DNA from: an uncultured Olsenella sp.
Lineage (GTDB): Bacteria; Actinomycetota; Coriobacteriia; Coriobacteriales; Atopobiaceae
Assembly (NCBI GenBank): GCA_934660915.1
Contig: CAKUIF010000007.1
Span: 65,431-129,430 of the forward strand
Length of the DNA stretch: 64,000 bases
Direction of reading: 5' to 3'
The notes under the pieces are model-generated. The model was not told the DNA's origin. It made no database searches and saw only the letters and a program-made list of their open reading frames with translations. The stretch's first letter is position 1; each line of letters begins with the position of its first letter. Shown here in pieces: positions 7,147 to 15,501 of the stretch. Position numbers and translations under genes: made by a program.

Positions 7147-8613
7147 ATGCTCAGGGAGAACCGCGCCGTCTGGCGATGCGGAAAACACGAGATCAGCCTC
7201 GCGCGCCCGCGCGTCATGGGCGTGCTCAACGTGACGCCCGACTCCTTCTCGGACGGCGGCGAGAACCTCGATACCGAGGCGGCCGTCACCCACGCCCTCA
7301 AGATGCTCGACGAGGGCGCCGACATCATCGACGTGGGCGGGGAGTCCACGCGCCCGGGGCACCGCCCCGTGTCCAGCGAGGAGGAGGCCCGTCGCATCGT
7401 CCCTGTGGTCCGCGCGCTTGTGGCCGAGGGGGCCGTGGTATCGGTAGATACCCGCCACGCCGACGTGGCAAAGATCTGCATGCGCCTCGGCGCCGCCATC
7501 ATCAACGACGTGACCGGCTTCACCGACCCAAAGATGGTCGAGGTCGCCGCCGAGTCCGACTGCGGCTGCCTCGTCATGCACTGGGACAAGGCGGGCCTCG
7601 GTACGCGCCAGTCCGCGCCCACGCGCAAAGAAGTGCAGCTCGACGACTCGCGCCCCGCGCGCCGCTCCGCGACCGTGACCATGGGCACAGGCGTTTCTCA
7701 GCACCGCTTTACCCTGCCTGACCAGGCGCCCATCATGCGCCAGATCATGGGATTCCTCGGCGACCAGGCCCGCACGCTCATGCGCGCGGGGATCTCGCAC
7801 GACCGGATTTGCATCGACCCGGGCCCCGGCTTTGACAAGTTCGCCGACGAAGACGTGGTCATCCAGCGCGCCACGCGCTCGATGGTCTCGATGGGCTACC
7901 CGCTGTGCACCGCGGTGAGCCGCAAGCGCTTTGTCGGCGCCGTTTCGGGCGTGGACGAGGCCGTCGAGCGCGATGCCGCCACGCAGGGCATCTGCATCGC
8001 CGCCGTGGCCAACGGCGCGCGCATCCTGCGCGTCCACGACGTCGCCGGCTGCGCCCAGGCCATCAACGCGTACTGGGCCGTCAGCGAGAAGGACCCGCGC
8101 CAGGGCTTCGTGAGCCTCGGCTCCAACGTGGGCGACCGCGTGGCCAACCTCACGCGCGCCGTGCAGCTCATCGACCAGATCCCGCTCACCTGCGTGGCCA
8201 ACGTGAGCCACGCCTACGAGACCGAGCCCGCCTACGGCATCGCCACGCCGGTGGCCAACTGCGTGGCCGAGATCCGCACCGAGCTCCACCCGCTCGTGCT
8301 CATGGGGCACCTGCTCAAGGTCGAGGACCAGCTCGGCCGCAAGCGCGACCTCGAGCGCGACCCAAAGAAGCCCGGAAACGCCGCGCGCATCATCGACTGC
8401 GACCTCGCGTGGGTCGAGGGCGAGACGCACCAGGGCCGCAAGCTCACCTTGCCGCACCCGCGCCTCGGCGAGCGCGACTACGTGATCGTCCCCATGGAGG
8501 ACCTCATGCACAACCCGACGCGTTTCCTCGAGCACGGCGGCGTCGAGGTCTTGCCGCGTGAGGACCGCGTGGGCGCCGTCACGTCTGATCTGGGGGAGAT
8601 TTCATGGGTGTAG
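7147..8613 (+). CDS. folP: Fused dihydropteroate synthase / HPPK (folate synthesis)
   Basis: Bifunctional folate enzyme of 488 residues. The N-terminal two thirds are dihydropteroate synthase (GVLNVTPDSFSDGG near residue 22; DVGGESTRPG; SVDTRH; NDVTGF; DPGPGFDK; SRKRFVG). From about residue 320 a 6-hydroxymethyl-dihydropterin pyrophosphokinase (FolK) domain follows (VSLGSNVGDRVANL, ETEPAYG, RDPKKPGNAARIIDCDL, LPHPRLGERDYVI). The order DHPS then HPPK is opposite to the better-known HPPK-DHPS fusions. Between the DHPS motifs is an insert around HWDKAGLG with many polar residues. The next gene overlaps by 10 bp. Confidence 0.93.
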   Translation: MLRENRAVWRCGKHEISLARPRVMGVLNVTPDSFSDGGENLDTEAAVTHALKMLDEGADIIDVGGESTRPGHRPVSSEEEARRIVPVVRALVAEGAVVSVDTRHADVAKICMRLGAAIINDVTGFTDPKMVEVAAESDCGCLVMHWDKAGLGTRQSAPTRKEVQLDDSRPARRSATVTMGTGVSQHRFTLPDQAPIMRQIMGFLGDQARTLMRAGISHDRICIDPGPGFDKFADEDVVIQRATRSMVSMGYPLCTAVSRKRFVGAVSGVDEAVERDAATQGICIAAVANGARILRVHDVAGCAQAINAYWAVSEKDPRQGFVSLGSNVGDRVANLTRAVQLIDQIPLTCVANVSHAYETEPAYGIATPVANCVAEIRTELHPLVLMGHLLKVEDQLGRKRDLERDPKKPGNAARIIDCDLAWVEGETHQGRKLTLPHPRLGERDYVIVPMEDLMHNPTRFLEHGGVEVLPREDRVGAVTSDLGEISWV

Positions 8614-9104
8614 CTGCTGTTTTGCGTCCCGGCGTGCCGATGGGCTTCATCGACGGCGTGCCGTTCGTGGCGGCGCTCGGGGCCGCGGAGGCCATGGGCG
8701 CGCGCGTCGCGTGGCCCCACGACGTCGTGGGGGAGGACGGCGAGCCGCTCGCCCACGTGGCCACCCGCGCGGGCTACGACGACGAGGGCATCTATGTGAC
8801 CTGCGAGCTCGAGGGCGACGCCGCCGGCGAGGCGGCCATGGACGCGGCCGCCGCCCGCGTGGACGCTTGGGCCGCCAAGGTCGCCGCCGGCAGCAAGGCC
8901 GGGCCCCTGGCCGCGGTGCTCGAGGAGTACTTCGACGCCTGCCTGCTCATGGGCAAGTCCGTCGCCGTCGTGCGCAACGACGGGACCATCGCCTGCAAGG
9001 GCACGCTCGCCGGAATGGACATCTGGGGCCGCGTGACCGTCAAGCTCGTGGACGGCCGCGACGTGGAGATCGCTCCGGGGCAGGCCTCGGTGCGCGCGCT
9101 TTAG
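8604..9104 (+). CDS. Hypothetical protein with a biotin-ligase C-terminal-like end
   Basis: 166-residue, Ala-rich protein that starts inside the last codons of the folate gene (10-bp overlap), so it is probably co-translated. I do not recognise it with confidence. The last third (GTIACKGTLAGMDIWGRVTV then EIAPGQASV) resembles the small SH3-like C-terminal domain of biotin protein ligases, but the catalytic GRGRxGR motif is absent, so it would not be an active ligase. Function unknown. Confidence 0.7.
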   Translation: MGVAAVLRPGVPMGFIDGVPFVAALGAAEAMGARVAWPHDVVGEDGEPLAHVATRAGYDDEGIYVTCELEGDAAGEAAMDAAAARVDAWAAKVAAGSKAGPLAAVLEEYFDACLLMGKSVAVVRNDGTIACKGTLAGMDIWGRVTVKLVDGRDVEIAPGQASVRAL

Positions 9105-9141
9105 GGCTTCTTGCTTTTAGGGCTTCTTGCCGGTATTTGCG

Positions 9142-9915
9142 CTACTTGGCCTGCCTCAGCCAGATCTCGCGGATGCCGCGCAGCGTGAGGTCGGGGTCGA
9201 TGGCGTCAAAGAGGTCCGTCGCGGCGCTCACGGTGCGCGCGAGGCCGCCGGTGCCCACCACCGTGGCGTCGGGGCAGCCGAGCTCGGCCTTGATCCTCGA
9301 GACGAGGCCCTCGGCCTGCGCCGCCGCGCCGATGACGAGGCCGGACTGCATGGCGGTCTCGGTCGTGTCGCCAAGCGCGCGGCCCGGGGCGATCACGGGA
9401 ATGCTCGCGAGCTTTGCCGCCTTCGAGAAGAGCGCGTTTGCGCTCAGCATGAGGCCGGGGCTGATGGCGCCGCCGCGGTACGCGCCGCGCTCGTCCACGA
9501 CGTCGATGTTCGTCGCGGTGCCGAAGTCCACCACGATCACGGGCGCGCCGTAGGTCTGCTCGGCGGCGATGGCGTTGGCGATGCGGTCGGCGCCGACGGT
9601 CACGGGGCGGGGCATGTCGATGGGCATGCCGTAGTCGGCGACGGCGCTCACGATGACGGGCTCGCACCCGAGCTGCTCCTGCAGGCATACCCACCAGGCA
9701 CGCTGCAGGGCGGGGACTACGCTCGCCACGGCGGCGTCGGTCACGTCGTCGAGGTCGTAGCCGTCCTTGGCGAAGTAGCCGTAGAGGCGCGAGTGGAGCA
9801 TATCCGACGTGTCGGTCGCGGCGGTGGCCATGCGCCAGCCGTGCTCCAGGCTCCCGTCGTCGTTGAAGAGGCCGAGCGTTGACTGGGTGTTTCCCACGTC
9901 GATGGCAAGGAACAT
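9142..9915 (-). CDS. coaX: Type III pantothenate kinase
   Basis: First step of coenzyme A synthesis, phosphorylating pantothenate. 257 residues, normal for CoaX. ASKHA-fold motifs: DVGNTQSTLGLF (residues 5-16), PVTVGADRIANAIAA, DFGTATNIDVVD, and the C-terminal VVGTGGLART. The ATG at 9915 has GAAAGG about 9 bp upstream; longer frames include no homologous sequence. It converges with the 8604 gene; between them the sequence TTTAGGGCTTCTTGC occurs twice in tandem. Confidence 0.95.
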   Translation of the reverse strand: MFLAIDVGNTQSTLGLFNDDGSLEHGWRMATAATDTSDMLHSRLYGYFAKDGYDLDDVTDAAVASVVPALQRAWWVCLQEQLGCEPVIVSAVADYGMPIDMPRPVTVGADRIANAIAAEQTYGAPVIVVDFGTATNIDVVDERGAYRGGAISPGLMLSANALFSKAAKLASIPVIAPGRALGDTTETAMQSGLVIGAAAQAEGLVSRIKAELGCPDATVVGTGGLARTVSAATDLFDAIDPDLTLRGIREIWLRQAK

Positions 9916-10031
9916 GGCGGTGACCTTTCGTCGGCTGCGCTGATTGCGCGGTGCCAGACAACTGTAACGCAAATCTCCACATAACGTACGAACGGTGCCG
10001 CGCGAGTTCTGCTAAACTCGAAAAGCTTGAC

Positions 10032-10081
10032 TGCCCTGGTCGGTACCAGGGCAAAACCCCTGCCCTGGTCGGAACCAGGGC
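10032..10081 (+). promoter_or_regulatory. Twin-hairpin leader of rpmE
   Basis: Two almost identical stem-loops in the mRNA leader. Hairpin 1: TGCCCTGGT (10032-10040), loop CGGT, ACCAGGGCA (10045-10053). Hairpin 2: GCCCTGGT (10062-10069), loop CGGA, ACCAGGGC (10074-10081). They end 20 bp before the L31 start codon. Ribosomal-protein leaders upstream of rpmE have been proposed in several bacterial groups; autoregulation by L31 binding is an inference here. Confidence 0.6.
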
Positions 10082-10101
10082 CGACGAACAGGAGTCCTGC
10101 T

Positions 10102-10518
10102 ATGAAGCAAGGTATTCACCCGAATTACGTGGAGTGCACCGTTCGCTGCACCTGCGGCAACACGTGGACCACGCGTGCCACCAAGTCCGAGATGACCATC
10201 GATCTCTGCGACAAGTGCCACCCGTTCTACACCGGCCAGCAGAAGCTCGTCGACACCGGCGGCCGCGTCCAGCGCTTCGCCGACAAGTTCGGTGGCGCCG
10301 CTGCTGCCCAGCTCAAGAAGGCTGAGGAGGCCAAGGCTGCCAAGGCCGCCAAGGCTGCTGAGGCCGAGGCCGCCCGCAAGGCCGCCGCTGAGGCCAAGGC
10401 TGCCGCCAAGGCCGCTCGCGCTGCTGAGTACGAGAAGAAGGCCGCTGCCGAGGCCGCCAAGGCTGAGGCCGAGGCTCCCGCCGCTGAGGTCGCCGAGACC
10501 GAGGCTGCTGCCGAGTAG
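10102..10518 (+). CDS. rpmE: 50S ribosomal protein L31 with long Ala/Lys/Glu-rich C-terminal tail
   Basis: Large-subunit ribosomal protein, 138 residues. Residues 1-68 are a normal zinc-type L31: MKQGIHPNY, Cys 16 and Cys 18, DLCDKCHPFYTG with Cys 36 and Cys 39. Residues from about 70 to the end are a low-complexity tail of Ala, Lys and Glu, roughly doubling the usual 70-residue length and likely helical. Spacing after GGAG and the twin-hairpin leader support the ATG at 10102. The release factor gene that often follows rpmE in actinobacteria lies 2 kb downstream. Confidence 0.93.
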   Translation: MKQGIHPNYVECTVRCTCGNTWTTRATKSEMTIDLCDKCHPFYTGQQKLVDTGGRVQRFADKFGGAAAAQLKKAEEAKAAKAAKAAEAEAARKAAAEAKAAAKAARAAEYEKKAAAEAAKAEAEAPAAEVAETEAAAE

Positions 10519-10540
10519 CGCATAGCTTCATCGCATCGCA

Positions 10541-10575
10541 GAAGGGCCCCGAGCATCGCGCTCGGGGCCCTTTTT
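10541..10575 (+). terminator. Rho-independent terminator of rpmE
   Basis: AGGGCCCCGAG and CTCGGGGCCCT form an 11-bp stem with a short loop, followed directly by five T. It lies 22 bp after the rpmE stop codon. Confidence 0.9.
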
Positions 10576-10589
10576 GCATCTGGAAAGAA

Positions 10590-10626
10590 GTGCCTGCCCG
10601 CCAAATCAACAGGCTGAAAACGCGGG
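10590..10626. repeat. Short hairpin with CCAAATCA...GGCTGAAAA loop
   Basis: CCCGC and GCGGG arms enclose a loop that shares CAAATCA and CAGGCTGAAAA with the element at 4366-4411. In both cases the element lies immediately beyond the stop codon of a minus-strand gene. Confidence 0.4.
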
Positions 10627-12045
10627 TCAGGGGCGGCGGAGGAGGTAGGTGTCGGTGAAGGTCACGGTGTCGGAGTAGGGAATAAAGAGGAACGACGTCG
10701 TGTGCTCGTAGCGGGTGGTTACCTTAGCGACGACGGCTGTCGGGTCGCCGCCGACACCGAACTCGAGCTCGACCTCGACCGTGCCGCTCGGTTGGTCGGG
10801 CAGCGTCCCGCGGAACACGAGCCCGTCCTCGGCGGAGTCTTCGACGTAGGCCGCCGTGAGCGCGACCTTCTGGAGCTCCTCGTCGCCCTTGGACGTCTTT
10901 GCGTCGCGCGAGGGCTGGTCGTGCAGGTGCGCGAGCACATCGACGGTGCCGACGAGCTGCGCCCCCGATCCGTCGAAGCTGCCGGTGCCCTCCTGCGAGC
11001 CTATGGTGAGCGAAAGCGGCGCGTCGACAGCGGCCAGGCACTTGCCGCCGCCCGTCTCCTGCGACTGGAACGTGCCTTCCCACGTGCCGAACAGCGGCGA
11101 GAAATCCCGCGCCTTCGCGTCGGCGGGCACGCTCATCTGCGTGATCTCCCACAGGCCGTTGACCGAGCGGAACGAGAACGTGGCCTCGATCTGGCAGGCG
11201 CGCTTGTCGAAGGCGCCGTCCTTCTCGCAACTCAGCTTGACGACGTCCGTCTTTGCGTTGGTATCGAACTCGGATGAGACGACCTCGACCTTCCCGTCGG
11301 CGTAGATTCCCGCGAGGCTGAGCTCGCCGGTTCCGCTACTCGCCCCGCCGGTGGTGGGCAGCCCCTGCTCAGCGCGGTCCAGAAGGTCGCGGATATTGGC
11401 CTTTACCTGCGCCTCGTCCACGCCGGCGAGCGGCTCGAACGAGAGGCTCGTATCGCTTTCCTGCCCGATGGCCGTCCAACTCCCCGAGACCTTGGCAAAG
11501 CCGAGGGAAGCCTCCTTGGTCGCGCGAACCGAGTCGTTCTCGTAAGTGGCGACGACCGTCGCCGTGGCGTACGCTGAGGCGCCGAACTGCGCGGAGGCGG
11601 GGTCGGCCGCGGAGTTCGTGCGGTGCGCGGACTTGACCTTGACGTCAACGAGCCGCAGCTCATCGGGGTTGCCCCACAAACCGCCGTCGTAGTCGGGAGC
11701 GGCAACGCGTGACCGGGCGTCAGCCACGATCACGTCGTCGGCCGGGACGCTCGCGGCGTGTGCCCCGGCGAAGGCAAGAAGCACAATGGCGACTGCCGCG
11801 AGCGCGGCGCCGATGGCGAAGGGCACGCGGTGCTCACAGATGTAGGCGCGCGCCTCGGCGAGCTTCGGGGACTGGGCGAGGGGCTTTTGGGCCCGCTCTT
11901 GCACGGCGGTTTCCTCGGGCGCAAAGATGACGGGCCGCTCGCGCGTCGGCTCGAGCGGGTCGGGGCGGTCGAGCTCGCTCGTCTGGGCGGCGGGCTCCTC
12001 CTGCGGGGCCTCGGGCTTCTTGCCGTTTTTCTCAAAATCGTCCAT
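10627..12045 (-). CDS. Membrane-anchored hypothetical protein
   Basis: 472 residues, not recognised. The start ATG at 12045 (MDDFEKNGKK) has GGAG four bp upstream. The first 85 residues are a charged, Pro/Glu-rich cytoplasmic segment; a single hydrophobic span (about VPFAIGAALAAVAIVLLAFA) follows, and the remaining 360 residues are predicted extracytoplasmic with Thr/Ser/Asp-rich, beta-type repeats of the kind seen in secreted actinobacterial proteins (SLGFAKVSGSW, ATFSFRSVNGLWEI). No enzyme motif is seen. Possibly a cell-envelope protein. Confidence 0.75.
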   Translation of the reverse strand: MDDFEKNGKKPEAPQEEPAAQTSELDRPDPLEPTRERPVIFAPEETAVQERAQKPLAQSPKLAEARAYICEHRVPFAIGAALAAVAIVLLAFAGAHAASVPADDVIVADARSRVAAPDYDGGLWGNPDELRLVDVKVKSAHRTNSAADPASAQFGASAYATATVVATYENDSVRATKEASLGFAKVSGSWTAIGQESDTSLSFEPLAGVDEAQVKANIRDLLDRAEQGLPTTGGASSGTGELSLAGIYADGKVEVVSSEFDTNAKTDVVKLSCEKDGAFDKRACQIEATFSFRSVNGLWEITQMSVPADAKARDFSPLFGTWEGTFQSQETGGGKCLAAVDAPLSLTIGSQEGTGSFDGSGAQLVGTVDVLAHLHDQPSRDAKTSKGDEELQKVALTAAYVEDSAEDGLVFRGTLPDQPSGTVEVELEFGVGGDPTAVVAKVTTRYEHTTSFLFIPYSDTVTFTDTYLLRRP

Positions 12046-12119
12046 GCGTCTCCAATCCGTATACGCACAGTTTCCCACAGCGCGCGGCCCTTCGCGCCGG
12101 GCGCGACCCAAACAGGGGA

Positions 12120-12155
12120 CGTGAACAGGGGACGTAGCACCGTCCCCTGTTCACG
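12120..12155. repeat. REP-like perfect inverted repeat
   Basis: CGTGAACAGGGGACG (12120-12134) and CGTCCCCTGTTCACG (12141-12155) are exact reverse complements around a 6-bp loop; AACAGGGGACG occurs once more just to the left. It lies between divergent genes. It resembles repetitive extragenic palindromes and is similar in style to the GGGACAAAAGGGACGG element at 53460. Confidence 0.6.
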
Positions 12156-12242
12156 TCTGTTGAATACTTGTCCGCCCTGCGTCCGGGGCGTGTTGCCTTG
12201 TCACTGGGGTATCCTATGAGGGTTAACGCGAGGAGGGCATAG

Positions 12243-12269
12243 ATGTACCTGAGGATGGACAAGTTCTAG
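12243..12269 (+). CDS. Eight-codon mini-ORF in the prfA leader
   Basis: ATG TAC CTG AGG ATG GAC AAG TTC TAG encodes MYLRMDKF. A strong ribosome binding site, GAGGAGG, is placed 6 bp upstream, so translation is plausible. It ends 70 bp before the prfA start and is followed by a GGGGCCGCGCCCC hairpin near 12288. It could be a leader peptide for regulation of prfA. The alternative is a chance ATG after a purine-rich stretch. Confidence 0.4.
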   Translation: MYLRMDKF

Positions 12270-12339
12270 CTGGGTCGACCCCACGGGGCCGCGCCCCATC
12301 TAGTTATGCCTATACCTTATTTATCGAAGGAGCACCATA

Positions 12340-13407
12340 ATGCCCGAAAAGCTTGAAAAGATTATTGCCGCGTACGAGGAGCTCGAGCAGAAGCTCATGG
12401 ACCCCGCCATCGCCTCGGACCCCAAGGAGTACGCGCGCCTGGCCAAGGAGCACGCCAGCCAGACCGAGCTCGTCGAGAAGGCCCGCGAGTACCTCGGCGC
12501 CCTCGACGACATCGATGCCGCCAAGGAGATGCTCCACGAGACCTCCGACGCCGAGGAGAAGGCCATGCTCCAGGAGGACATCGCCGACAACGAGGCCAAG
12601 CTCCCCACGCTCGAGGACGAGATCAAGATTCTGCTCATCCCGGCCGACCCCAACGACGAGAAGGACACCATCGTCGAGATCCGCGCCGGCGTGGGCGGCG
12701 ACGAGGCCGCCATCTTTGCCGGCGACCTCTTCAAGATGTACGAGCGCTTCGCCGCGTCCAAGGGCTGGAAGGTCGAGATCCTCTCCAGCAGCCCGTCGGA
12801 CGCCGGCGGCTTCAAGACCATCGAGTTCAAGGTCACGGGCGATAAGGTCTACTCCGTGATGAAGTACGAGTCCGGTGTCCACCGCGTCCAGCGCGTCCCC
12901 AAGACCGAGAGCCAGGGCCGCATCCAGACCTCCACGGCCACCGTCGCCGTCCTGCCCGAGGCCGACGAGATCGACATCCACATCGAGCAGTCCGACCTGC
13001 GCATCGATACCTACTGCGCCTCCGGCCCTGGCGGCCAGTGCGTCAACACGACCTACTCGGCTGTGCGCATCACGCACCTGCCCACCAACACCGTCGTGCA
13101 GTCCCAGGACCAGCGCTCGCAGATCCAGAACCGCGAGGTCTGCATGCAGATGCTGCGCGCCCGCCTCTACGAGATGGAGCTCGAGCGCCAGCAGGCCGAG
13201 CAGGGCGCCGAGCGTCTCTCGCAGATCGGCCACGGCAACCGCTCCGAGAAGATCCGCACCTACAACCAGCCGCAGGACCGCGTGACCGACCACCGCATCG
13301 GCTTCAACTCCACCTACAACGGCGTGTTGCTGGGCACCAACCTCTCCGACGTGATCGAGGCCCTCGCGGCCGCCGAGCGCGCCGAGAAGCTCGCCGAGCA
13401 GGTCTAG
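12340..13407 (+). CDS. prfA: Peptide chain release factor 1
   Basis: Recognises UAA and UAG and triggers peptide release on the ribosome. 355 residues, the normal size. The catalytic GGQ lies at about residues 231-233 within CASGPGGQCVNTTYSAVRITHLPT; the conserved RAGVGGDEAA precedes it. The codon-recognition PxT tripeptide expected upstream was not assigned with confidence. AAGGAG precedes the ATG by 8 bp. In many actinobacteria prmC follows, but here a different gene does. Confidence 0.96.
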   Translation: MPEKLEKIIAAYEELEQKLMDPAIASDPKEYARLAKEHASQTELVEKAREYLGALDDIDAAKEMLHETSDAEEKAMLQEDIADNEAKLPTLEDEIKILLIPADPNDEKDTIVEIRAGVGGDEAAIFAGDLFKMYERFAASKGWKVEILSSSPSDAGGFKTIEFKVTGDKVYSVMKYESGVHRVQRVPKTESQGRIQTSTATVAVLPEADEIDIHIEQSDLRIDTYCASGPGGQCVNTTYSAVRITHLPTNTVVQSQDQRSQIQNREVCMQMLRARLYEMELERQQAEQGAERLSQIGHGNRSEKIRTYNQPQDRVTDHRIGFNSTYNGVLLGTNLSDVIEALAAAERAEKLAEQV

Positions 13408-13446
13408 GGCGTTTTTCCAGCCGAGTTACGAATCCGAGGGACGGTC

Positions 13447-14106
13447 ATGGAGCAGGGAACGCAGTGGGTCAAGGATTTTGAGCTGGGCGAGCCGGCGCTC
13501 GTGTGCCGCTGGCGGATCGCCGGCGGGCGCCTGCCGCTCGAGAACCGCCACCTGCGCGCGCTCGGTGCGCGCACCGTTGTGGGCCGCCCTGTCTCCACCC
13601 AGCTTCTGAGCTGGGCCAAGCAGCACATCGAGTGGACGCTGGCCGACGGCTCCGCCGCCAATCCCGATGGCGTGCTCATGCTCCTGATGGACGCCGAGGG
13701 CCGCGCGGCCATGTCGGTCGGCCCCTACGAGCCGCTTGCCAATACCTCCGCCGCCGCGCTCGCCGAGCGCGCCGCGTCCAGCGCCCGCGAGCGCACCGAG
13801 ACCGGCGTCGCGCCCGAGACTCTTTGGGCCGTGCGCGACGGTGGGCTGGTGTGGGGCGTGGCGGACGACGCCTACGCCCACGGCGCGGCGAGCCTCGTGC
13901 TCGACCTGGCGTCCACGCTTGACATCGAGGTCGCGCGCGACGCCGCGCTTCTGGACGTCGCCGCGTCCGGTGACCTTTCCGAGCAGGTCTTCCTTTGCAG
14001 CGACGAGCACGGCGTGGTGCCCGCCGCAGGCGCCTCGGACGCCATGGTGCAGCGCCTTTCTGCCGGCTACCAGAAGCTCCTCGAGCACGAGCGGGCGCAG
14101 CGCTAA
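13447..14106 (+). CDS. Hypothetical protein
   Basis: 219 residues, 39 bp downstream of prfA and probably co-transcribed. I do not recognise the family. It is soluble by composition (no hydrophobic span or signal). The central part GLVWGVADDAYAHGAAS and the C-terminal FLCSDEHGVVPAAGASD faintly recall class IV aminotransferase layouts (arrangement only), but the PLP lysine cannot be placed. The position where prmC is often found does not help, as no SAM-binding motif or NPPY is visible. Confidence 0.7.
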   Translation: MEQGTQWVKDFELGEPALVCRWRIAGGRLPLENRHLRALGARTVVGRPVSTQLLSWAKQHIEWTLADGSAANPDGVLMLLMDAEGRAAMSVGPYEPLANTSAAALAERAASSARERTETGVAPETLWAVRDGGLVWGVADDAYAHGAASLVLDLASTLDIEVARDAALLDVAASGDLSEQVFLCSDEHGVVPAAGASDAMVQRLSAGYQKLLEHERAQR

Positions 14107-14137
14107 GCCGCCGACTCGACCCACCTACAAAGAAGAA

Positions 14138-14175
14138 CGCGCGGGCTGCGGAGTATCCGAAGCCCGCGCGCTTTT
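14138..14175. terminator. Terminator between convergent genes
   Basis: CGCGCGGGCT (14138-14147) pairs with AGCCCGCGCG (14161-14170), followed by a T-rich run. It serves the plus-strand gene ending at 14106. Confidence 0.8.
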
Positions 14176-14204
14176 ATCTGCCGATTAGGCGCACTTCGCT
14201 GCCG

Positions 14205-15275
14205 CTAGGCGGTCCGGAAGCTCCAGGCGCTCGCGGCCTCGCTGCAGACCGTCGACAAATCCCAGGTCTTTTGGCTGCGGGCCCAGCTGTTCGAGTCGTG
14301 GACCACGGCCTTGCCGTCCGCATCGAGCTTCTCGATGGCGATGAAGTGGCCGGAACTCGTGAAGTGCCCTGGGTTCATGATGCAGATCACCGGACGGCCC
14401 GCCTCGAGCTCGGCGCGCAGCACCGACTCGCTCGGCGTGAGCTGCTTGCCGGCAAGGCCGAGCGACGCGGCGCCGTCCGTCATAAGCGACCAAGAAGAGC
14501 CGTTCTGCTCGGTTGCGTAGCCATGCTCGGTCGCGAACTGCGCCATCGAGACGGGGTCCATGTCGGTCGCGCCCGTGAGCTCAATGTAGACCATGCACAG
14601 CGCGGTGGGGCCGCAGCCCTGCAGGCGCATGCGCCCGCCCGAGTAGGTCTCGTGCGACCACTGCGGGTCGATCTGGTACAGGTACGGCATCTGGCCGCGG
14701 GTCCACTGATCGCGCGGGGTGCTTGTGGGCTCGACGAGGTTGCGCGTCGTGTCGTCGACGGCGCCGACGATGGCCTGGGCCTGGACCTGTGCGTCGGCCG
14801 TGGCCGCGGCGTCGAAGGCGGCCTGGCGCTCGGCGATGACGTTTGCGCGGACGCACAACACGGCGATGACGACGGCCGTGGTCCCGACGAAGGCGAGCGC
14901 TCGCTTGGGGTGACGCGCGCATGCGGGCAAAAGCCAGCGCACAAAGGCCGCGAGCCCCCGAGCGATGACGTGCAGCAGGGCAAGAAGTGCGCGCAGGATG
15001 GCGGCGAGGACGCGCCCGAGCCCGCGCAACAGGGTCCCGGCGATGGCGACGGCCCCGGCACCGGCACCGGACTCGCCGGAGTAGCCGCTCCTCGACCCGC
15101 TCCGGCCGGCGAGAGGATCAGCGACGGGCGCGCGCCGCGGCTGCCTCGAGGGGGCCGCGGGCTGCGCGGCGCCGGCTCGCCGCCCCGTGTCGCGCGAGGG
15201 CGCCTGGCCGGACCTCTGCGCCCTTCTTGCCGCGCGCTCTTCTTTGCGGGCCAAAAACTCGTCGTCGTTGCGCAT
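14205..15275 (-). CDS. Membrane-anchored C39-like cysteine peptidase
   Basis: 356 residues. A long Arg/Ala-rich cytoplasmic N-terminus is followed by one or two hydrophobic spans (about residues 85-150), and then an extracellular domain of the peptidase C39-like (papain-fold) type. Catalytic Cys lies in LQGCGPTALCMVY, His in GHFTSSGHFIAI, Asp/Asn in VHDSNSW. The domain opens with PYLYQIDPQWSHETY, a usual start for this family. The ATG at 15275 has AGGGGG upstream. Likely a cell-wall-associated peptidase of unknown substrate; the dibasic-rich tail may be a positively charged anchor. Confidence 0.83.
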   Translation of the reverse strand: MRNDDEFLARKEERAARRAQRSGQAPSRDTGRRAGAAQPAAPSRQPRRAPVADPLAGRSGSRSGYSGESGAGAGAVAIAGTLLRGLGRVLAAILRALLALLHVIARGLAAFVRWLLPACARHPKRALAFVGTTAVVIAVLCVRANVIAERQAAFDAAATADAQVQAQAIVGAVDDTTRNLVEPTSTPRDQWTRGQMPYLYQIDPQWSHETYSGGRMRLQGCGPTALCMVYIELTGATDMDPVSMAQFATEHGYATEQNGSSWSLMTDGAASLGLAGKQLTPSESVLRAELEAGRPVICIMNPGHFTSSGHFIAIEKLDADGKAVVHDSNSWARSQKTWDLSTVCSEAASAWSFRTA

Positions 15276-15501
15276 CCGATGCCCCCTCTCGGTCAACGCG
15301 ACTAAGTAGACGTTTAAACAGCGCAAATAATACCATCATGGTGTCTCTCGGGCGCGTTTGGCCGGGTACCCGGGGGTATATTCGCGTTACTGACGGGCAT
15401 TTTTGCTCCGTTTGGCAACTTAACAGTAACTAAACACTTCGATTGCATTTAGGATAATGTTCGGTTTTTACCTTGGGACGACTGTCGAGCCGGAGGGTAC
15501 C

